Assembly: GCA_002779045.1 (NCBI GenBank)
Contig: PEXO01000207.1
Location: 216 to 11,261 of the forward strand
Direction of reading: 5' to 3'
Length of the DNA stretch: 11,046 nt
From: Elusimicrobia bacterium CG08_land_8_20_14_0_20_59_10
Lineage (GTDB): Bacteria > Elusimicrobiota > Elusimicrobia > Elusimicrobiales > UBA9959
The number at the start of each line of letters is the position of its first letter. Within the stretch, counting starts at the first letter, position 1. The position numbers and the translations under genes are program-made. Shown here in pieces: positions 6,766-11,046 of this stretch. The notes beneath the pieces are model-generated. The model was given only the letters and a program-made list of their open reading frames with translations, was not told the DNA's origin and ran no database searches.

Positions 6766-7509
6766 TTACCAGCCTATCCCCTCCCCTGTCAGCTGGTCCA
6801 CGCGCTGTTCCACTATTTTAGCCTTGTTGGCCTTGCGGGCCGCCAGCTTCTTCTGCAGCTTGGCAACCTCGCCCGCCATGTGTTTAAGGCGCAGCTCCTG
6901 GGCTTTGTTCTTCAGGTCGAAAAGCTCGGAGAGCTTGTTCTTAAGCTCGGCTTTTACGGATGCCTTTTCGGAATCCGCGGCCTTTTCGTGTTTCCGCGAG
7001 AGCTCCTTCACGTCCAGTTCCAGGGAAAGGCCGCGGACGGCGTCCTTTTCAAGGGCTTCGTCCTCCGCCACCCTGGGATTAAGCAGCAGTTTGCGGGAGA
7101 GCTGCATCGCAATACGGTACCTGGCCGGAGCGGCTGACTTCAGCTTTTTCAGCTTTTCGGCGAAAACCGGGTCATGCTTGCCGATGATTTCCAGGATATC
7201 CCCGTCCCTGGAGGCACGGGCGTTCCAAGTGAAGGGCCCCCCCTCATCCTGGCCGCCCCTCCTGATCTTCTTTACCATCACGTTCATACGCCTGGGACCG
7301 GCCTCAGAATCATCTTCCTCCATGGCGGCACCCCGCGGACCGCGCATACCGCCGCCCATGCCGGGACGTTCGGACTGCCCCGGGCCGCTTTCCCAGATCT
7401 CCACTTCCTCACTGTCCTCCTCGCCGGGCCCTCCCTGCGCCTTCAGGCCCGTCACCGGCGCCGCTAAAAGGGCAAGTATCCCCAGCCATACCACAAGTTT
7501 CTTATTCAT
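6766..7509 (-). CDS. Exported coiled-coil protein, third gene of the sigma/anti-sigma operon
   Basis: A 247-residue protein. The start at ATG 7509 is fixed by GGGAGG five bases upstream and by a clear signal peptide (NKK, then hydrophobic 5-20, cleavage near LKA at 24). The mature N-terminus is acidic, then Gly/Met/Pro/Arg-rich (about 26-72). From about 105 the protein is long charged helix, with strong coiled-coil character at 150-235 (KELSRKHEKAADSEKA, ELRLKHMAGEVAKLQKKL). It sits 31 bp behind the anti-sigma gene. Exported helical proteins of the Spy/CpxP/ZraP kind are often encoded behind ECF sigma/anti-sigma pairs and act as periplasmic chaperones or stress sensors. This protein is longer and I do not see the LTxxQ motif, so membership is not established. 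A role in the envelope-stress response is inference from context and location. Confidence 0.85.
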   Translation of the reverse strand: MNKKLVVWLGILALLAAPVTGLKAQGGPGEEDSEEVEIWESGPGQSERPGMGGGMRGPRGAAMEEDDSEAGPRRMNVMVKKIRRGGQDEGGPFTWNARASRDGDILEIIGKHDPVFAEKLKKLKSAAPARYRIAMQLSRKLLLNPRVAEDEALEKDAVRGLSLELDVKELSRKHEKAADSEKASVKAELKNKLSELFDLKNKAQELRLKHMAGEVAKLQKKLAARKANKAKIVEQRVDQLTGEGIGW

Positions 7510-7540
7510 AATATCCTCCCGCTCCTTTATACTGATCTTT

Positions 7541-8083
7541 TTACCCCTCGCCGGGGTCCAAAATCTGCCTCTCGGCATTAAGTAAATCGTAGCTATACTC
7601 CCAGTCCCCGCTGGAAGCCGTCAGCTCGGACTGCGCCTGGTATAAGGAATACTCTACCGAATCCAAGCTGGAATCAAGCCCGCTGTTCCACGCCAGTTCC
7701 GGGCTGGTCCCGCGCGGGAATAAAGCAAAAACGGCCATAAGCGCAAAGGCCATTACGCCGGCGAAAGCGGTCTCAACCCGGTTCCCCGCGAAGAAGGGAC
7801 TGCGCGCCCCCGCCGCCGCGGCGCGGGCCTGCCGCATAACGGCCTCCAGCGCGGAGGCCGGCGGCAGAGCGGCGCTTTCCTTAAGCAGCCCCTCGGCGGC
7901 GGTCAGCGCGGCGAAAGCGTCCCGGCAGGCGGCACAGGACTTAAGATGCGCTTCCACCGCGGACGCCGTTTCGTCTCCCGATAACGGAATAGCGGAAGAA
8001 CTATATTGTCCCGAGGAACGGGACCCCGCCCCGGCTTCGCCGTAAAAATAAAGGATCAGTTTTTCCCCGTACCCGCAGTTCAT
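7541..8083 (-). CDS. Membrane anti-sigma factor with zinc-binding (zf-HC2/ZAS) motif
   Basis: A 180-residue protein. The start at ATG 8083 is preferred because AGGAG lies upstream; an in-frame TTG at 8116 would add 11 residues but has no ribosome binding site. The N-terminal domain has the anti-sigma zinc motif HLKSCAAC (H46-x3-C50-x2-C53), with C3 the likely fourth ligand. One transmembrane helix lies at about 105-122. The remaining 58 residues should lie outside the membrane and are rich in Ser, Glu, Tyr and Trp, with no recognised sensor domain. It should hold the ECF sigma factor encoded 42 bp upstream inactive at the inner membrane until an envelope or redox signal releases it. Between C3 and H46 lies an unusually long Ser/Gly-rich loop (about residues 17-38). 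Confidence 0.9.
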   Translation of the reverse strand: MNCGYGEKLILYFYGEAGAGSRSSGQYSSSAIPLSGDETASAVEAHLKSCAACRDAFAALTAAEGLLKESAALPPASALEAVMRQARAAAAGARSPFFAGNRVETAFAGVMAFALMAVFALFPRGTSPELAWNSGLDSSLDSVEYSLYQAQSELTASSGDWEYSYDLLNAERQILDPGEG

Positions 8084-8125
8084 AGTATTAACGCTCCTGC
8101 CTGTATAACGCTTCAACCATCGCTT

Positions 8126-8719
8126 TTATTGCGGCATTTTTTTAAGTTCCCCGCGCAGCCTGGCGGCTGCCCGGCTCATGCGGGCCAGCACCGTGCCTAT
8201 TGGCAGCCCCAGCATTTCGGCTATTTCCTTAAAAGACAGTTCCGAATAATGCCTGAGGTAAAAGATCTCCCGCTGTTCCTGCGAAAGGGTCTCCAGGGCG
8301 CGCGCTATCCTTTCGCCCAGCAGCTTGTTCTCCAGCGCTTCCTGCGGACCCGGCTCGGCGGAGGCGGCCATCTCCAGGGCGGAGGGGGCGTCCCCGTCCT
8401 CGTCACCGGCAAAAGCCCCCTGCGGCAGCGTCAGCGCGCGCCTTGAACCTTCGCGCCTGAAATAGTCCATCGCTGCGTTCCTGGCCACTGTAAAGAGCCA
8501 GGCCCTGAACTTCAGCCTTTCGCTGTAGGCCCCCGGGTTATGCACCAGCTTCAGAAAAACTTCCTGGAAGAGGTCCTCCGCGGCGTCCGTGCGCGCGGTG
8601 ACCCGCAGGAGGTAGCCGTACAAAGCAGCCTTATGCCGTTCCATCAGGACGCCCAGGGCTTCCACGTCCCCGCCCTTGAAAGACGCCACCAGTTCCGGAT
8701 CGGAAAGTTCTTCCCTCAT
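8126..8719 (-). CDS. ECF-family RNA polymerase sigma factor
   Basis: A 197-residue protein from ATG 8719 (a GTG at 8731 would add four residues; neither has a clear Shine-Dalgarno). Region 2 is complete: ALGVLMERHK (2.1), DAAEDLFQEVFLKL at 45-58 (2.2, core polymerase binding), RAWLFTVARNAAMDYFRR at 72-89 (2.3/2.4, -10 recognition). An acidic, Gly/Ala-rich linker of about 40 residues follows. Region 4 has LSQEQREIFYLRHYSELSFKEIAEMLGLPIGTV with the helix-turn-helix at about 161-182 (-35 recognition). There is no region 1.1 or 3, as expected for group 4 sigma factors. Its partner anti-sigma is the next gene. The targets probably include this operon, but I could not identify an ECF-type -35/-10 pair upstream with confidence. 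Confidence 0.95.
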   Translation of the reverse strand: MREELSDPELVASFKGGDVEALGVLMERHKAALYGYLLRVTARTDAAEDLFQEVFLKLVHNPGAYSERLKFRAWLFTVARNAAMDYFRREGSRRALTLPQGAFAGDEDGDAPSALEMAASAEPGPQEALENKLLGERIARALETLSQEQREIFYLRHYSELSFKEIAEMLGLPIGTVLARMSRAAARLRGELKKMPQ

Positions 8720-8777
8720 CGGTAAGAGCACGCCGCGCTTCTATTGGAGCCTGTTAATTTCATACGATATTCACATC

Positions 8778-10850
8778 TTGCACAGAGTAAATAGTATTCT
8801 ATTATTCATCCTTATTCAACCGGGCGCCTGCCTGGCCGGCACTACCGCGTACGAACTTTACCTGCGGGGCGACCTTTCCAAAGCCGCCTCGGCCTATTTA
8901 ACGGCGGCCGCGGAGGACCCTGAACAGCCGAAACCCCTTCTTAACGCCGCCATGTGCCTGCGCCAGGCGGGAAAATACAGGGAAGCCGAGGGCCCCCTTT
9001 CAGAGGCGCTCAGGCGCGACCCCTACAACCCGGACGCTTATTCGGAACTGGGCTGGCTGAAATTCCACCTGGCGGATTATGACGGGGCCAGGACGGCCTT
9101 CGAAAGCACCCTGCGCATACAGGAACTTCATTCCCGCGCGGAACTGGGACTGGCCAGCGTCTATTCCAACCTGGGCGAGAAAGAGAAGACGCTGTCCCAC
9201 CTTGAGAAGTACCGCCGCCTGCGGCCTGACTTCTCCGGCGTGGACTACATACTGGCCTGGAACTACATGAACTTCAAGATGTACAAGGAAGCGGAGGGGG
9301 CGCTGATACGGGCGCTGCGCAAGGACCCGTCGTTTACCGAGGCGCGCCTGCCGCTGGCCGGCATCTACGCGCGGCAGAACAAGTTCAACGAGGCCTGGAA
9401 CCAGTATTTCAGGGTGCTGGACTATGCGCCGCGCCACCCGCTGGCCTCCAGCATGATGAAGGTGCTGGAAGGCAAGCTCACCAGGCAGCCGGAGGAGATA
9501 CGCCCGCCGTTCCGCATAGTCAAGCCCCTGAGGATGGAGCCCGTGGACGCCGTAAAGGAACTGCTGAAGTCGGTGAAGCTGCGCGTCGGGATAGGCACGG
9601 GCAATACCGGCAAACAGCGCCGCAACAACCTGCTGCGGGTAAAATCCTTCGAGGGCATGACCGTAACCGGGAAGAGCTCGGGGAAGGTCTACGCCGAGAT
9701 ACCTCCCGACGAGATCTGGCTGGCCGTCTACGAGGACGGCAAAGTCGTGCTCAAGGACCCGAAAGGCGCCGTATACGGCCGCTTTACGGGGCCGATACTG
9801 CTTAAGCCGAACAAGCCCAACGGCACCGTAATCTTCGACGCCTCCTCCAGGATAAAGAACCCCTGGTTCAGCGGGGCGGACCGGCAGTACCGGGGCGTAA
9901 TAGAACTTGCCCCCATTCAAGGCCGCGGCATACGCGTGGTAAACATCATAGAGGCCGAACTTTACCTGCTGGGCGTGGTGCCCAGCGAGGTGTCCCCGCA
10001 ATGGCCGTACGAAGCGCTGAAGGCGCAGGCAGTAATAGCGCGCACACAGATACTGATACGCCGCGCGCGCGGCGGCACGCACAAGGCCGACGGCTACCAT
10101 ATCTGCGACGGCCAGCATTGCCAGGCCTACAAAGGAAAATCGAACGAAGCAAATACGACCAGCCGCGCGGTAATGGACACCGAGGGGGAAATACTGACCT
10201 ACCGCGGACGGCCGGCCTACTCTTTTTACCATTCCAACAGCGGCGGCTGGATACAGGCTTCGAAGGAAGTGCCCGGCTGGGGGGATTCACCCTACCTCGT
10301 GACGAAATCCGACACGCACCCCGACAAGCCGCTGGAGCCTCTTGACCCGTGGGATTTTCACCTGTGGCTGACCGGCAATCCGCAGGCCAACTGCAATTAC
10401 CCGGGCCGCGTGCGCGCCTCGGAGTTCCGCTGGATGAAGATAATAAAACACAAGGATATGACCTTCCGCGTGAACAGGGACTACCCCATAGGGGAACTGC
10501 TGAACATCATACCGCTGCGGCGCAGCCCCTCGGGGAACGTCAATTCCCTCAGGCTGGTGGGGACGAAGAAAACGGTCACGGTGGACAGGGAGCATCTGAT
10601 ACGCAACCTGCTGGGCTTCAGTTCGCTCAAGAGCACGCTCTTCGAGATAGAAATTAACCGCTTCAAGGACGGGCATGTGCGCAACTACTGGATCTACGGC
10701 GGCGGCTGGGGCCACGCCATAGGCCTCTGCCAGAGCGGCGCCGCCGGACTGGCCGGGAAATACGGCAAAAGCTACAGGGAAATACTTGATTTCTACTTCC
10801 CCGGCACGGAAATACAAAAGATAAAGTATATGCCGAAAGGTAAGAAGTAG
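8778..10850 (+). CDS. Exported TPR-SpoIID fusion, probable peptidoglycan lytic transglycosylase
   Basis: About 690 residues from a tentative TTG start at 8778. A hydrophobic signal segment (residues 7-14, then cleavage near ACLA, about residue 20) implies export. About six tetratricopeptide units fill residues 24-220 (e.g. YREAEGPLSEALRRDP, YDGARTAFESTL, YKEAEGALIRALRKDP). The SpoIID/LytB domain begins near residue 385: LLGVVPSEVSPQWPYEALKAQAVIART contains E404, the counterpart of the catalytic Glu of SpoIID. ICDGQHCQAYKG (H441, C443, C448) resembles the Cys/His region of SpoIID enzymes, and the C-terminal GWGHAIGLCQSGAAG (from 643) is the family's closing motif. SpoIID enzymes cleave denuded glycan strands. 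Here, in an organism without visible sporulation genes, it probably works in cell-wall turnover or division, with the TPR array binding partners. The divergent envelope-stress operon starts within 60 bp. A missing ATG/GTG leaves the exact start open (ATT 8757 has GGAG at good spacing). Confidence 0.92.
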   Translation: MHRVNSILLFILIQPGACLAGTTAYELYLRGDLSKAASAYLTAAAEDPEQPKPLLNAAMCLRQAGKYREAEGPLSEALRRDPYNPDAYSELGWLKFHLADYDGARTAFESTLRIQELHSRAELGLASVYSNLGEKEKTLSHLEKYRRLRPDFSGVDYILAWNYMNFKMYKEAEGALIRALRKDPSFTEARLPLAGIYARQNKFNEAWNQYFRVLDYAPRHPLASSMMKVLEGKLTRQPEEIRPPFRIVKPLRMEPVDAVKELLKSVKLRVGIGTGNTGKQRRNNLLRVKSFEGMTVTGKSSGKVYAEIPPDEIWLAVYEDGKVVLKDPKGAVYGRFTGPILLKPNKPNGTVIFDASSRIKNPWFSGADRQYRGVIELAPIQGRGIRVVNIIEAELYLLGVVPSEVSPQWPYEALKAQAVIARTQILIRRARGGTHKADGYHICDGQHCQAYKGKSNEANTTSRAVMDTEGEILTYRGRPAYSFYHSNSGGWIQASKEVPGWGDSPYLVTKSDTHPDKPLEPLDPWDFHLWLTGNPQANCNYPGRVRASEFRWMKIIKHKDMTFRVNRDYPIGELLNIIPLRRSPSGNVNSLRLVGTKKTVTVDREHLIRNLLGFSSLKSTLFEIEINRFKDGHVRNYWIYGGGWGHAIGLCQSGAAGLAGKYGKSYREILDFYFPGTEIQKIKYMPKGKK
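8791..8819 (-). promoter_or_regulatory. Sigma70-like promoter of the ECF sigma operon
   Basis: On the minus strand TTGAAT (8819-8814), a 17-bp spacer and TACTAT (8796-8791) form a plausible housekeeping promoter, each box matching four of six consensus bases. Transcription would begin near 8784, about 65 nt before the sigma ATG. The element lies over the signal-peptide codons of the divergent TPR-SpoIID gene. Confidence 0.5.
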
Positions 10851-10857
10851 CCGGGGC

Positions 10858-10904
10858 AAAAAGGAAGGGCCCGCGTGATACCCACTAAGAGGGGCCGCGG
10901 ACCC
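10858..10904 (-). ncRNA. Candidate very short RNA or terminator hairpin, minus strand
   Basis: Read on the minus strand, GGGTCCGCG (10904-10896) pairs with CGCGGGCCC (10875-10867) over nine positions with one U-G wobble, around a 20-nt loop. A U-rich tail (TTCCTTTTT, 10866-10858) follows, the shape of an intrinsic terminator. A promoter sits so close upstream that the predicted first base is the first base of the stem. The unit would give an RNA of about 47 nt. On the plus strand the same stem has a C-A mismatch and no T-run, so it is a poorer terminator for the SpoIID gene. No known RNA family is recognised. Confidence 0.35.
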
Positions 10905-10910
10905 GAACAT

Positions 10911-10938
10911 AGTTTACCACACCTATTGCTGTTGTCAA
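10911..10938 (-). promoter_or_regulatory. Minus-strand sigma70-like promoter after the SpoIID gene
   Basis: On the minus strand a perfect TTGACA (10938-10933), a 16-bp spacer and TAAACT (10916-10911). Transcription would start near 10904 and run antisense towards the 3' end of the SpoIID gene. No minus-strand gene follows for 2.1 kb. Confidence 0.5.
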
Positions 10939-10987
10939 GGCCCAAAATGGTCCTATCCTGATTGCGGCGGCGCCATAAAAGGACCGG

Positions 10988-10998
10988 CCCCCCCCCCC
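10988..10998 (+). repeat. Eleven-base C homopolymer in intergenic DNA
   Basis: An uninterrupted run of 11 C follows ACCGG in the non-coding right end, with an AT-rich stretch (11004-11046) after it. Tracts of this length slip easily during replication. No gene can be seen across it within the window. Confidence 0.9.
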
Positions 10999-11046
10999 GA
11001 CGGGAAATTTTTTTCCATTTTAAAATTTTGCTAAACTTTATATCAG

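Noticed and set aside
6824..7585. Plus-strand 253-codon frame opposite the exported coiled-coil gene
   Set aside because: Ser/Phe-rich shadow; the minus strand has a ribosome binding site, a signal peptide and operon context.
8088..8120. Ten-codon minus-strand ORF (MVEALYRQER) between the sigma and anti-sigma genes
   Set aside because: It has no ribosome binding site of its own and overlaps the one used by the anti-sigma gene; a chance ORF is the simplest reading, although a coupling leader peptide cannot be excluded.
9000..10232. Minus-strand 410-codon frame opposite the TPR-SpoIID gene
   Set aside because: Its composition is the reverse-complement pattern of the TPR/SpoIID codons and it contains no known motif.

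Overview
This 11 kb window is GC-rich bacterial chromosome, densely coding, with ten protein genes on both strands, no RNA gene of a known family, and no mobile element or CRISPR array. Signal peptides, a zinc-finger anti-sigma/ECF sigma pair, a SpoIID-type peptidoglycan enzyme and several exported proteins point to a diderm, non-sporulating bacterium. The gene mix, and heavy use of the Ile codon ATA despite the high GC, recall Elusimicrobiota or a related poorly cultured phylum. That assignment is an impression from the sequence, not a measurement.

Left part (1-2665): a coiled-coil protein on the minus strand runs off the left edge. Diverging from it are a stand-alone receiver-domain response regulator and an exported SUMF1/FGE-fold protein that lacks the catalytic cysteine pair of true formylglycine-generating enzymes.

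Middle (2704-6750): a POT/PTR2 proton-coupled peptide transporter has its own sigma70-like promoter. It converges on a small TPR protein; a perfect 11-bp hairpin fills the whole 25-bp gap between the two genes. Divergent from the TPR gene, a near-consensus promoter drives a two-gene unit: an unrecognised membrane-anchored protein built of short helical repeats, then a secreted subtilisin-family (S8) protease with an I9-like pro-region. A strong bidirectional terminator closes the unit.

Right part (6766-11046): a minus-strand operon encodes an ECF sigma factor, a zinc-binding membrane anti-sigma factor and an exported coiled-coil protein. This is the usual layout of an envelope-stress module. 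Divergent from it is an exported fusion of TPR repeats and a SpoIID/LytB domain, probably a peptidoglycan lytic transglycosylase, with no ATG or GTG start. The last 200 bases hold a minus-strand promoter placed directly on a hairpin followed by a U-rich tail (a candidate very short RNA) and an 11-base C tract.

Shared theme: several products act at or beyond the cytoplasmic membrane (peptide uptake, secreted proteolysis, peptidoglycan cleavage, envelope-stress sensing). No complete new multi-gene system is demonstrable. The most unusual pieces are the repeat-protein/protease pair, the sigma/anti-sigma/coiled-coil operon facing the TPR-SpoIID gene, and the promoter-hairpin unit at the right end.
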